The notes under the pieces are model-generated. The model searched no databases. It saw only the letters and a program-made list of their open reading frames with translations, and was not told where the DNA came from. Below, in pieces: positions 55,882 to 64,000 of a stretch of DNA of 64,000 bases. The DNA comes from Setomelanomma holmii. Its lineage: Eukaryota > Ascomycota > Dothideomycetes > Pleosporales > Phaeosphaeriaceae. The position numbers and the translations under genes are program-made. The first letter of the stretch is position 1; each line of letters opens with the position of its first letter. Where the stretch lies: contig ML978176.1 in NCBI GenBank assembly GCA_010015745.1, forward strand, positions 250,400 to 314,399, written 5' to 3'.

Positions 55882-55946
55882 CACCACGTTATCCCCATAT
55901 ATCGGAATAGCTCGCTCAAACACAGTACACTACCCTCACCACTCAT
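54811..55946. other. Convergent intergenic region with poly-C tract
   Basis: 1,136 bases between the 14-3-3-like gene and the PRP31 stop, which converge. It holds 3' UTRs and the homopolymer at 55851-55878. No gene supported. A GTTCGAGTCC-like motif on the minus strand near 55085 is not a tRNA, because no D-arm or acceptor pairing was found. Confidence 0.45.
55851..55878. repeat. 28-base cytosine homopolymer
   Basis: Uninterrupted run of C from 55851 to 55878, preceded by GCGCG, 69 bases beyond the PRP31 stop. In the PRP31 transcript direction it is a 28-base G run. Confidence 0.95.
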
Positions 55947-57605
55947 CTAAGACTCCGTCTTCGGCTTCTTAACCGGTAGAGCAGGAACTTTAAATCCGCC
56001 CGCATCCGTCTTCGACGGCCCATTAAGCTGCGTGAACGAACCCCCCTTGAACCACCTATCCTCCTCCGCCTTGCGCTTACGATTCGCCTCCTCCCTCGCC
56101 TTGGGATCAACAAGCTCGAGACCCTGCACAGGCGTGAACGCAATCGAGCTTGTTCCCGCGCCGCCGAGTCCGACACCACCTGTACGCAGGCCATGAACAC
56201 GCAGCGACGTAGCCGTTCCGCCAGCGCCAAAGCCCTTGAGCGACGAAGCGGCGCCGAGCGTGGTGTCGCCGCCCCATCCCGCGCCCTGCTTCTTAGACAG
56301 TTTGGCGCGCGTTTTGGGATCGACTTGCTGTGCGCGGAGACGGCCCGTGTCTGTGGCGCCGATCATGCCCATGCCTTTCGTTGAATCGCCATATCCGACT
56401 TCCTTCTCTTCCTTGCCGAAAGCCATGCGGTTTTGCGCTTTGCGGATCTCAGTCATGGCGGTTGCTTCTTTTGCTTTTCTGGCGCGCCGGCCGCCGCGCT
56501 TGCGGGCGGGCTTGTCGTCCGGGGCGGGGAGGGCGCGGGTGCCTTGGTTCTTGGGGGCTTCGGTGAGCTTGTCGAGACGGCGCTCGCATTCTTCTTTGAG
56601 TTGGAGACCGGTTTCGCCGTCTGGTGAGGAGCGGACGAGATCGACACGCGCGCAGAGAATAGCTTTTGCTGCGCAGATTCGGAGGCCTTGTTTACGGAGA
56701 TCTGGCCTGATGGTCTGGAGGATGGGACTGTGGTAGAGAAAGCCTTGATTGCGTACGCCGATGTTGGAGGCAAGTCCGATGCCCGTGGCTTTGTTGGTTC
56801 CTAGTGCAGGTATGTTGCTTGCGGGTGTCTTTGCCAGCCCAGAAAGACCGCCAGCATAATTGATGAGTTGTGCAGCGGTCAAACTGCCGACAAGTGCAGT
56901 AAGATTTGGTGCAAAGACGTTCATGCGCGATTGCACGTAGGAGGTGAGGGTGCCTTTGCTCGAGTCCAGATCAAGAAGTAATTTGCAAGCAGTTTCGATG
57001 ACCTCAAGCTCTGTGTCGGTCAAGTCTCGACCTTTGGCCGTGGTGCCTTCGACAGTAACAACCATGAGACTTGGAGCATCCAGGATGCTTTTGAGCGGAA
57101 CGCCCAAAACATTATCTGAGCTTTGGGCAATGGTTTTGATGTCGGTCAAGGCGCCGTTCTTGATGATGGCAACCGTTTTAGCATAGTCGACGGGATTTTT
57201 GATCAAATCATGCAAGAACGGGAATTTTGCTGTGTACACGTTGATGATGAACTTGTGCACAGCCTGAATCTCGCCATCGATTTGTGTCGAAAACTCATTT
57301 GCTTCTTTCAGCAGCTGATACTCGGGATTGTCTTCTATCGACTCGCCATCCACAACGTCCATGTGGTCCTGAACATCATTGATCTGTTGAAGCACGGGCT
57401 GCAAGCTCTTCATGAGCGTTTGGGCGCCTCTTATATCTGCTGGTGCTGTCCTTTTGTCGTTTTTGGCGGCGTATTCTGCTTCCTCGTCGACCATCTCTTC
57501 GTCCTCGTCGTCATCTTTTTCCACAAAGTCATTCTCCAACTCGGCAACATCCTCGTCCCCCGAATCGGCAAAGTCCGCCATCAACTCTTGCTCGAGAGTC
57601 GCCAT
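55947..57605 (-). CDS. PRP31: U4/U6 snRNP protein Prp31
   Basis: Spliceosome assembly factor that binds the 15.5K-U4 snRNA complex and links U4/U6 to U5 in the tri-snRNP. Single exon, 552 residues. The acidic N-terminus (DEDVAELENDFVEKDDDEDE) is followed by helical segments (LLKEANEFSTQIDGEIQAVH), then the NOP domain: LTDTELEVIETACKLLLDLD, YVQSRMNVFAPNLTALVGSL, TAAQLINYAGGLSGLAKTPA, FLYHSPILQTIRPDLRKQGL and AAKAILCARVDLVRSSPDGE. The Prp31 C-terminal domain follows, with ARKRGGRRARKAKEATAMTE, RKAQNRMAFGKEEKEVGYGD and GFGAGGTATSLRVHGLRTGG. The family architecture is complete. It shares a promoter with CLF1. Confidence 0.96.
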   Translation of the reverse strand: MATLEQELMADFADSGDEDVAELENDFVEKDDDEDEEMVDEEAEYAAKNDKRTAPADIRGAQTLMKSLQPVLQQINDVQDHMDVVDGESIEDNPEYQLLKEANEFSTQIDGEIQAVHKFIINVYTAKFPFLHDLIKNPVDYAKTVAIIKNGALTDIKTIAQSSDNVLGVPLKSILDAPSLMVVTVEGTTAKGRDLTDTELEVIETACKLLLDLDSSKGTLTSYVQSRMNVFAPNLTALVGSLTAAQLINYAGGLSGLAKTPASNIPALGTNKATGIGLASNIGVRNQGFLYHSPILQTIRPDLRKQGLRICAAKAILCARVDLVRSSPDGETGLQLKEECERRLDKLTEAPKNQGTRALPAPDDKPARKRGGRRARKAKEATAMTEIRKAQNRMAFGKEEKEVGYGDSTKGMGMIGATDTGRLRAQQVDPKTRAKLSKKQGAGWGGDTTLGAASSLKGFGAGGTATSLRVHGLRTGGVGLGGAGTSSIAFTPVQGLELVDPKAREEANRKRKAEEDRWFKGGSFTQLNGPSKTDAGGFKVPALPVKKPKTES

Positions 57606-57877
57606 TATTGAGTGTCGATCACGAAATGGGTTACTTTGGCGACCTGGGTGAGTTGTATCCTGCAGTCCAAAAGGTTGTTGAAATTGATGGTCCCGGTGGT
57701 TGGGGAAGTGTGGAGCGGAAGTCGCGAGTTATAAAAGTCCAAGTCTTGGCGTAGACCCTGAACCTAGAAAAGGCAGCAATCTCGACCACGCTTTACACCT
57801 TCACCAAGGCGCGTCTAATTCCACTCTTCGCGGGCGCGCGATCAATCCGACCACCAAACACATTGCCATTCGCCACC
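57606..57877. promoter_or_regulatory. Bidirectional promoter of PRP31 and CLF1
   Basis: 272 bases between divergent start codons of two spliceosome genes. Contains no other frame of interest. A single shared control region is the simplest reading; no factor site was assigned. Confidence 0.6.
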
Positions 57878-59923
57878 ATGGAGAGCTCACGAGGACCTCC
57901 GCGCGTCAAGAACAAGGCGGCCGCGCCCATCCAGATCAGCGCTGAACAGCTGCTTCGCGAAGCCGTCGACCGGCAAGATGACAAGCTCAAGGCGCCGACG
58001 CAGCGCTTTGCTGACCTCGAGGAGTTGCACGAGTTCCAGGGCCGGAAGAGGAAGGAGTTTGAAGACTATGTGCGGCGCAACAGGATCAACATGAACAACT
58101 GGATGCGCTATGCGCAATGGGAGCTCGAGCAGAAGGAGTTCAGGCGCGCCCGATCCGTCTTCGAGCGCGCGCTTGACGTTGACAGCACTGCTGTTGCGCT
58201 CTGGCTACGATATATCGAGGCAGAGATGAAGCACAGGAACATCAACCATGCGAGGAACTTGCTGGATCGCGCCGTTACCATCCTCCCACGAATCGACAAG
58301 CTGTGGTACAAGTATGTGTACATGGAGGAGACGCTGGGCAACATCGACGGAGCGCGGTCAGTCTTTGAGCGGTGGATGCAATGGGAGCCAGAAGAGGCGG
58401 CCTGGTCATCATACATCAAGCTGGAGAAAAGACACGGAGAGTTCGAGAGGGCACGAGCAATATACGAGCGCTTCACTGTTGTACATCCGGAGCCAAGAAA
58501 TTGGATCAAGTGGGCCAAGTTTGAGGAAGAGAATGGGACGAGTGACTTGGTGCGCGACGTATATGGCACGGCAGTGGAGACGCTTGGTGACGAGTTCATG
58601 GACGAGAAGTTGTTCATGTCGTACGCCAAGTTTGAGGCCAGGCTGAAGGAGCTGGAGCGAGCGCGAGCCATCTACAAGTTCGCCTTGGACCGGATGCCAC
58701 GTTCGAAATCCATAAACCTACACAAGGCCTTCACGCAATTCGAGAAGCAGTTTGGAGACAGAGACGGTATTGAGGACGTCATCCTCTCCAAGCGGAGAGT
58801 ACACTACGAGGAGCAGGTCAAGGAGAATCCCAAGAACTACGACGCATGGATCGACTTTGCGAGGTTAGAAGAGACATCCGGTAACACAGACCGCGTGAGA
58901 GATATATATGAGCGAGCTATCGCACAAATACCACCGACACAAGAGAAGCGACATTGGCGACGGTACATCTACCTGTGGCTGTTCTATGCTGTATATGAAG
59001 AGACGGTATCACGCGATATTGAAAGAACACGGCAAATCTACCAAGAATGCATACGCCTCCTTCCACATAAGCGCTTCACGTTTGCGAAGGTCTGGCTCCT
59101 GTTCGCACACTTCGAGGTCCGGCAAGATCAGCTTACGACTGCACGGAAACTGCTCGGCCAATCCATCGGCATGTGTCCGAAAGACAAGCTGTTCAAAGGT
59201 TACATTGAACTCGAAATGAAGCTGTTCGAATTCACTCGCTGTCGCCAGCTCTACACCAAGTACATCGAGTGGAACGGCTCAAACTGCCAAACATGGATCA
59301 AATTCGCTGAACTCGAGCGCGGCCTCGATGACCTCGATCGCGCCCGCGCAATCTTCGAAATCGCCGTCGACGAGCCTCAACTCGACATGCCTGAGCTCCT
59401 CTGGAAAGCCTACATCGACTTCGAAGAAGGCGAGGGCGAATACGACCGCACGCGCGCTCTGTACGAGCGTCTTCTGCAAAAGACCGACCACGTCAAAGTC
59501 TGGACTTCGTGGGCGCAATTCGAACTCAGCGTCCCCGACGACGCCGACGAAAACGGTACAACTGCAGATGACGAAGACCGCCCCGTCTTCGAAGCCGCAA
59601 AATCTCGCGCCCGAGAAATCTTCACGCGCGCACACACGCGCCTCAAGGACCTGGGCCTTACCACCGATCGCGTGGCCCTGCTCACGGCGTGGCGCTCGTT
59701 TGAAGCTATCCACGGTAGTCCCGAGGACCAGGAGAAGATTGAGAAACAGATGCCGCGCAAGGTCAAGAAGAGGAGAAAGCTGGACGATGGCGAGTTTGAG
59801 GAATATGTGGACTATGTGTTCCCTGCGGATGATGAGAGTGCGGCGAAGTTGGCGAAACTCATGGCGAATGCGCAGAGGTGGAAGGCGGCGCAGGCGGCGA
59901 AGGAGGTCGAGAACGGGAGTTGA
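57878..59923 (+). CDS. CLF1: Pre-mRNA splicing factor Clf1 (Crooked-neck/Syf3)
   Basis: HAT-repeat scaffold of the Prp19-associated (NTC) complex, needed for spliceosome activation. The ATG at 57878 has textbook context (GCCACCATGG). Single exon, 681 residues. The N-terminus (RGPPRVKNKAAAPIQISAEQ, then LLREAVDRQDD) is conserved. A run of HAT repeats covers most of the protein: NNWMRYAQWELEQKEFRRAR, VALWLRYIEAEMKHRNINHA, LWYKYVYMEETLGNIDGAR, NWIKWAKFEEENGTSDLVRD, YDAWIDFARLEETSGNTDRV, CQTWIKFAELERGLDDLDRA. The C-terminus is charged (KKRRKLDDGEFEEYVDYVFP). Length fits fungal Clf1. Confidence 0.96.
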   Translation: MESSRGPPRVKNKAAAPIQISAEQLLREAVDRQDDKLKAPTQRFADLEELHEFQGRKRKEFEDYVRRNRINMNNWMRYAQWELEQKEFRRARSVFERALDVDSTAVALWLRYIEAEMKHRNINHARNLLDRAVTILPRIDKLWYKYVYMEETLGNIDGARSVFERWMQWEPEEAAWSSYIKLEKRHGEFERARAIYERFTVVHPEPRNWIKWAKFEEENGTSDLVRDVYGTAVETLGDEFMDEKLFMSYAKFEARLKELERARAIYKFALDRMPRSKSINLHKAFTQFEKQFGDRDGIEDVILSKRRVHYEEQVKENPKNYDAWIDFARLEETSGNTDRVRDIYERAIAQIPPTQEKRHWRRYIYLWLFYAVYEETVSRDIERTRQIYQECIRLLPHKRFTFAKVWLLFAHFEVRQDQLTTARKLLGQSIGMCPKDKLFKGYIELEMKLFEFTRCRQLYTKYIEWNGSNCQTWIKFAELERGLDDLDRARAIFEIAVDEPQLDMPELLWKAYIDFEEGEGEYDRTRALYERLLQKTDHVKVWTSWAQFELSVPDDADENGTTADDEDRPVFEAAKSRAREIFTRAHTRLKDLGLTTDRVALLTAWRSFEAIHGSPEDQEKIEKQMPRKVKKRRKLDDGEFEEYVDYVFPADDESAAKLAKLMANAQRWKAAQAAKEVENGS

Positions 59924-60136
59924 GATGGGTTACTAGAGGGTCAACGGATATCCCAGTGGTGGGAAAGTGTATGTATAGTTTGCGCAAGCACGATAATGGC
60001 GCTTTGCGTTGAGGGGTTGGTCTAAGTCTAGGATGCGTTTGCCGGCCGTGTGCTGTACGTGTTGATTATATCTATCGTTTAGACGATGCCATACCACTAA
60101 TCACGCCCTTTCACAACTCCACCCCAAAAACCTCCC
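59924..60136. other. Convergent 3' region (CLF1 / mitochondrial carrier)
   Basis: 213 bases between converging stop codons. Both 3' UTRs must end here or overlap; no gene is present. Confidence 0.5.
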
Positions 60137-61352
60137 TTACAACAACTCCTTTTCATCAATTTTCTCCCCCCGCCTTCCCGCCAAATACACCCTTCCACTC
60201 TCATACGCGCCCAAATACAACCCGGCTCCAATAAACGTCCAAACCCCCCTCAACGCTCCTCCTCTCCAAAGCCCCTTAACCCCCTTCTCAGCAATAATCT
60301 CCCGCCCAATCTTCAAACTACTCTTCTTACCTTTTTGTTCCGGCGGAATCAACGGATTCAGATTCCTCGCCGCGCTCTTGACCGTGTCTTTTGAGCTCTC
60401 GAAAGACTTGCCAAACGCATCGACAAGGCCTCCAGTCTTTGCTTTGCCTTGAGATTGGGACTGTGTTTTTGGTTGTGACGCTTCACTCGCCGCATCGTCG
60501 ACAGCACTCAACATGATCCTCGTCTTAACAACATCAATCGGCGTCGTAATCACGGCGGCCACAGCGCCCGCACACCCCGCACTCAGCGCCGTAATCGCGC
60601 CAGACTCGTAGATCGTGCCTGTCGTCAGGCCACGTCGATCTCTGTACTCTCCGATCATCATCTTGAGCTTTTCAAACATGGGAAAATGCATCGCCGTGAA
60701 GGGTAAATTGCGTCCCGCGAGCGCCGTATACCCGCGCCACAACGCGAGCGGATTAGCCTTGAACTTGGCGAGGGTTTGGAGGGTGGCGTTGGTGGGCGAG
60801 CCGGCTCTGACCATTTGCGCGTTTTGCTTGATGACTTCTGCGGGCGTGAGGATGGCGCATGATACCAGCTCGGCGAGCGAGGAGGCGCCTGCGTGCACGA
60901 CGGCGATGGGGAGGAGGCCATTGGGATGGGAAGATGTTGTGTTGAGAGTTGTGAAGAGTGTTTTTGTGCGTTCGTAGGTGGTAAAGAAGGCTCCTGCTGT
61001 GATCTGTTGGCACGCTTGTCTTGATTCACATATATCATTTTGCGGACGGTCGCTTACATGAGGGCAGTGTTGCTATTATAACGCTTCCAATGCCTTGATA
61101 CACGCCTCGGAAGAGCGCAGGACTGGGCTTCCCCGTCGACGCATTGGTGTAATAGCGAGCATAGTTTGGAGATTGTATCCTAGTTTTGATAGTGTCCAGT
61201 GGATATACAAGAAGATCGACAGTGAATGCTGCAATTGCGCCGGCCTGGTGGACATGGTCAGTTGCATGATCTGGAAACAAATGCAACTAATACCTGGACT
61301 TTCAAACATGTACACTTACAATGAGGATGTCGGAATTGGTGTTACCTGACAT
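60137..61352 (-). CDS. Mitochondrial carrier, S-adenosylmethionine carrier type (Pet8/SLC25A26-like)
   Basis: Inner-membrane solute carrier. Exons 61320-61352, 61058-61244 and 60137-60996, with introns of 75 and 61 bp, encode 359 residues. Three carrier signatures are visible: PLDTIKTRIQ (repeat 1), PAEVIKQNAQ (repeat 2) and PIDVVKTRIM (repeat 3). Flanking helices include AGAIAAFTVDLLVYPLD, ALFRGVYQGIGSVIIATLPS, AGASSLAELVSCAILTP and GCAGAVAAVITTPIDVV. The YQGIGSVIIATLPS and ALFRG context is closest to SAM carriers. Repeat 3 has a long hydrophilic matrix loop (about 60 residues, with QSQSQGK and SFESSKDTVKSAARN), making the protein longer than the usual 280-300. The second intron ends ACAGCAGG, a tandem acceptor; the first AG is required for frame. 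Confidence 0.82.
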
Positions 61353-62041
61353 CTAGAAGCGTTTGCGTCAAGTTTGTGGAGATCATGATGATGGTCAGAC
61401 GATATTTGAGGCTCTAGAAACGGATCTGCAGGGTCTGACTACAAATGCAGACGTCACCGATAAGCTCCGATACGCCAGCACGTCTGCACGTGTAGCATCT
61501 ATTCACCAGCCAAGTCGGCGCGGTTTCAGTGATGTTCGTTGTCTAATCTGATGTATCGCTGGGTCTGTATTCACATACCAGCTGGCCAAGCCTTGTTGTG
61601 TCGCGATTTCTTCGAATTCTGCACATTCGAGTCTACTCGACTTACACGCCTCTGGTGATGGAAATTGATCGAAGAGACATGTCACAACTTGCCGTGTCGA
61701 CGTCAAGCGCTTGTTATTGGCAGAGGATGCGCTATTTACTGCTCATAGCTCTACCTCGCTCTTAATGCCTGCATTCTATCCTTTGGTGCCTAACGGCCCA
61801 GGCATGAGCTTAATTCGTGAAAGTGATGACTGAAGGGGTATATCTACAAACTGTGCCATGAACTCCACGAGAAGATGGCAGAGATGCGGTCAGACAAAAG
61901 CACATGCCAGAGACACCGCTATTGCAACCCGCCTGTCCCCTCCCTCTAGAACCTGTAAGATCGCCCGCGAAACGCCTTGAAATCACTTTTCGTAAAACAT
62001 GCTTCGTAAAATATTGACGCGATTTGACACGAGCTGAACGA
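61353..62041. other. Intergenic region
   Basis: 689 bases between the carrier start and the RING/TRAF gene stop. Short frames only. Expected carrier promoter and RING-gene 3' UTR. Confidence 0.4.
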
Positions 62042-63640
62042 TCATAGCTTAGTAACTTGTCTTGTGGAATCGCTCAGCCGCCGAAAGGGCATCTGTAACG
62101 TTGCACTTGGGCCAGACCTGCTAGCTCCTTGCGCAACGTTACTGCCGGATGCGGTGCTCGTACCACCGGTAGTCCTAGCAGAAGAACTGCCAGCCGAAGT
62201 GGTGCGATTGTGGAGATGCGAGCTCATGAGCCATTGGATGTGCATGCGCATGTTGCTGATGACAGCATTGGTGCGCAGCATGTCTTCTTTCACGCGCTGA
62301 CTCTCGTTGAACACCATCATGTTTGCACGGCCCTCGAGCTCCGTCATGGCATTGGAGATGCGAGACACTTCCTCACGCAGGGAGTCGTGGAGCGTAAGGA
62401 GGTGATGCACCTGTGAGTCAAACGGTGGCTGGGCTGGCGTGCCTTCCTGGCTTAGTGTGACTACTGGATATGAAGCTGGTGGCAAATTGAAATCTGATGT
62501 CTGTGCAAGAGCATCAGTGTCGTTTGGATCGAGAGGGTCAGTGATCGGGAAGGATGCATCGTTCGAATTGGCCGGATAAAGCATGTTTGTGATGTTGGAC
62601 AGACCGTCCTCGAGGATGCCAACCTTTCTGACCAAGGGTTCCATTCGGGCCTCGTTGCGCTCAATGCGGGCTTGCTGCTCGCGAAAGTGAGGCGCCATCG
62701 TGGCCAAGGCGCACGATGCCTCATGCAGACAGACTTCTGATCGTTTCTCCCTGAAGACGCAACCAACAATGGCACCTTGACAAGATATGATGTGGCTAGG
62801 ACAGTCTTTGTTGACGTGGTTCTTCAGATCGAGTCGGAGCACATCGACGGAGCACAGCGAGCAAGTGGTCAAGCGATTCGCGCAGTTGGTCCGCTGATGT
62901 TCCTTAAGGGGAAAGTTTAGTGCATGACTGGTCATCATAATTCTTATGCTTACCTCGAGATCCCTCTTCATCAGCGACGTGTGGCAGTCCTCGCAGCTCA
63001 CAGTGTAGTGCATGCAGCCTTTGTGGTAGTCTTTCTGAGCAATGTGTAGGCGACAGTCTGTTACTGGGCATTCCACGGATGTGTACTCGCAGTATAGCAT
63101 AACATGGTCGTGAACATTGACACGATGGTCGACCCAGTCGCAACCGGCCCTGCTGTTGGAGCACTTGACTACCAGCTCGTCCAGCATGTGCTCGATGATC
63201 TTGGGCACTGAGCGAATATCGCGTTCTGTCTCAATCTGCAGTCGGCAGGTCGGACACGTCTTCCGGCCGTTGGGCTGTGGTGCCCACGCATGATCGAGGC
63301 AGTCGCGGCAGAAGTAGTGCTCGCAGGGCAGCTGGACTGGCTTGTCGAAAGGCGCGTGGCATATGAGGCAGACGAGGTTGCTATCGGGCGAAGAGACATA
63401 CTCGAGCGACGCCAACTCGGGTGGGACTTTCACGATTCGGCTGCGACGGCGCTTCGAAGAGGGTGAGTTTGAGACGCGAAGAGCCAAAGGCGAAGGACTG
63501 TTTGGAGGGCCACCGACCATGCGCAAAGCACCCGGCTCTGCAGCCACGTCCTCGGGCGTCTGCAGAGGCAGGCTGGCGCTGCTGGACGCCCGCGAGCTCC
63601 GCCTGTCGTTGGGCGGGGGGATGGGCGACGGGGCAGACAT
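62042..63640 (-). CDS. RING and TRAF-type zinc-finger protein (putative E3 ubiquitin ligase)
   Basis: Exons 62954-63640 and 62042-62902, with a 51-bp intron (62903-62953), encode 515 residues. The start at 63640 (MSAPSPIPPPNDRRSS) opens a Ser-rich tail. The RING is at about 91-132: CLICHAPF...LPCEHYFCRDCLD...CPTCRL. TRAF-type zinc fingers follow (about 155-290): VVKCSNSRAGCDWVDHRVNV, CEYTSVECPVTDC, CMHYTVSCEDC, CANRLTTCSLC, CPSHIISCQGAIVGC. A coiled coil comes next (HFREQQARIERNEARMEPLV; LREEVSRISNAMTELEGRAN) and a Ser/Thr-rich end. No MATH domain is present. The layout matches fungal TRAF-like RING proteins; substrates unknown. The intron is a multiple of three with no stop, so a retained form would keep the frame. 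Confidence 0.88.
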   Translation of the reverse strand: MSAPSPIPPPNDRRSSRASSSASLPLQTPEDVAAEPGALRMVGGPPNSPSPLALRVSNSPSSKRRRSRIVKVPPELASLEYVSSPDSNLVCLICHAPFDKPVQLPCEHYFCRDCLDHAWAPQPNGRKTCPTCRLQIETERDIRSVPKIIEHMLDELVVKCSNSRAGCDWVDHRVNVHDHVMLYCEYTSVECPVTDCRLHIAQKDYHKGCMHYTVSCEDCHTSLMKRDLEVSIRIMMTSHALNFPLKEHQRTNCANRLTTCSLCSVDVLRLDLKNHVNKDCPSHIISCQGAIVGCVFREKRSEVCLHEASCALATMAPHFREQQARIERNEARMEPLVRKVGILEDGLSNITNMLYPANSNDASFPITDPLDPNDTDALAQTSDFNLPPASYPVVTLSQEGTPAQPPFDSQVHHLLTLHDSLREEVSRISNAMTELEGRANMMVFNESQRVKEDMLRTNAVISNMRMHIQWLMSSHLHNRTTSAGSSSARTTGGTSTASGSNVAQGASRSGPSATLQMPFRRLSDSTRQVTKL

Positions 63641-64000
63641 GGTGGAGTGAAGCAGGAGAGAGGTGCTCGCTACTTCACGCCAGCAGTCCGACACCTGTCA
63701 CAACTATATCCCCTGAGCAGTGCCAGCAGGGCAGGCAGCCTGTTCTCCACCCTGATACTCGGGCGGTGCTATGTATCAAAAGGCGGTCGGGATGCTGGGA
63801 GTGGATCGGCGGGGCGCGGCTCTGCAGAGGGACGGGTAGGAAGGCTGCAGGAGAGCCAGCAGCAAAGTTTATATGGTCAGGAAGAGCCACTGGAATGGAG
63901 GCATGCTTCCCGATGCGGCAGGAAGCATGCGGGCGTTGGTGTGGCTCTGTGAGGTTGCGCAAGAGCAAGACATGGCCGTGCAGTTGCCCTAGGTTGTCCT
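63641..64000. other. Window end: promoter side of the RING/TRAF gene
   Basis: 360 bases upstream of the RING gene. No gene is supported. Contains a perfect 10-bp inverted repeat at 63901-63930. Confidence 0.4.
63901..63930. repeat. Perfect 10-bp inverted repeat with 10-base spacer
   Basis: GCATGCTTCC at 63901-63910 and GGAAGCATGC at 63921-63930 are exact reverse complements. Could be a hairpin or a dimeric factor site upstream of the RING/TRAF gene (about 260 bases from its ATG). Confidence 0.8.

Noticed and set aside
1..64000. Secondary-metabolite gene cluster
   Set aside because: FAD enzymes, an MFS transporter and regulators are present, but they are scattered among housekeeping genes and no polyketide, peptide or terpene backbone enzyme is present.
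1..64000. Stop-codon reassignment as explanation for internal stops
   Set aside because: TAG, TAA and TGA all occur as lesions, and the intact genes terminate normally with them.

Overview
The window is nuclear DNA of a filamentous ascomycete (Pezizomycotina). Dothideomycetes is my best guess, but this is inference. The evidence is short spliceosomal introns (about 45-180 bp, GT-AG with CTAAC/CTGAC-type branch sites), an AA11 lytic polysaccharide monooxygenase, a Zn2Cys6 regulator, a fungal rhodopsin-domain membrane protein, an I78 inhibitor, a luciferase-domain protein and a Fot1/pogo-type transposon. I found no rRNA, tRNA, CRISPR or prokaryotic features. I assembled exons by eye and checked phase by codon arithmetic.

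Left part (1-13 kb): a VARP/Vrl1-like VPS9 plus ankyrin protein runs off the left edge and carries an in-frame TAG at codon 45. Next come a decayed secreted berberine-bridge-type FAD oxidase, an F-box/LRR-like protein, and the head-to-head housekeeping pair TSC10 (sphingolipid synthesis) and SAS10/UTP3 (ribosome biogenesis).

Middle-left (13-26 kb): a luciferase-domain protein, EMC5, a rhodopsin-domain seven-helix protein divergent from a TetX-like FAD monooxygenase, a complete 1,850-bp Tc1/mariner-class element (70-bp inverted repeats, TA duplication, transposase with two stops), a small I78 inhibitor and a Fungal_trans_2 regulator.

Middle (26-41 kb): RIC1 (Ypt6/Rab6 GEF subunit), an AA11 LPMO, a five-exon D-2-hydroxyacid dehydrogenase, a long gene-poor stretch and a Zn2Cys6 regulator.

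Right-middle (42-50 kb): the least explained stretch. It holds an unrecognised two-helix membrane protein whose middle exons are tandem duplicates of a ~149-bp exon-plus-intron unit, a conserved-looking unknown protein, a DHA2-type MFS transporter with apparent lesions, and a 56-residue Cys-rich protein whose stop codon directly follows its last intron.

Right end (53-64 kb): a 14-3-3-like protein, the spliceosome genes PRP31 and CLF1 sharing a 272-bp promoter, a SAM-type mitochondrial carrier and a RING/TRAF-zinc-finger protein. Two Rab-GEF genes (Vrl1-like and RIC1) also lie in the window. The recurring surprise is inactivating lesions in four loci; read-level checking is needed to separate biology from assembly error.
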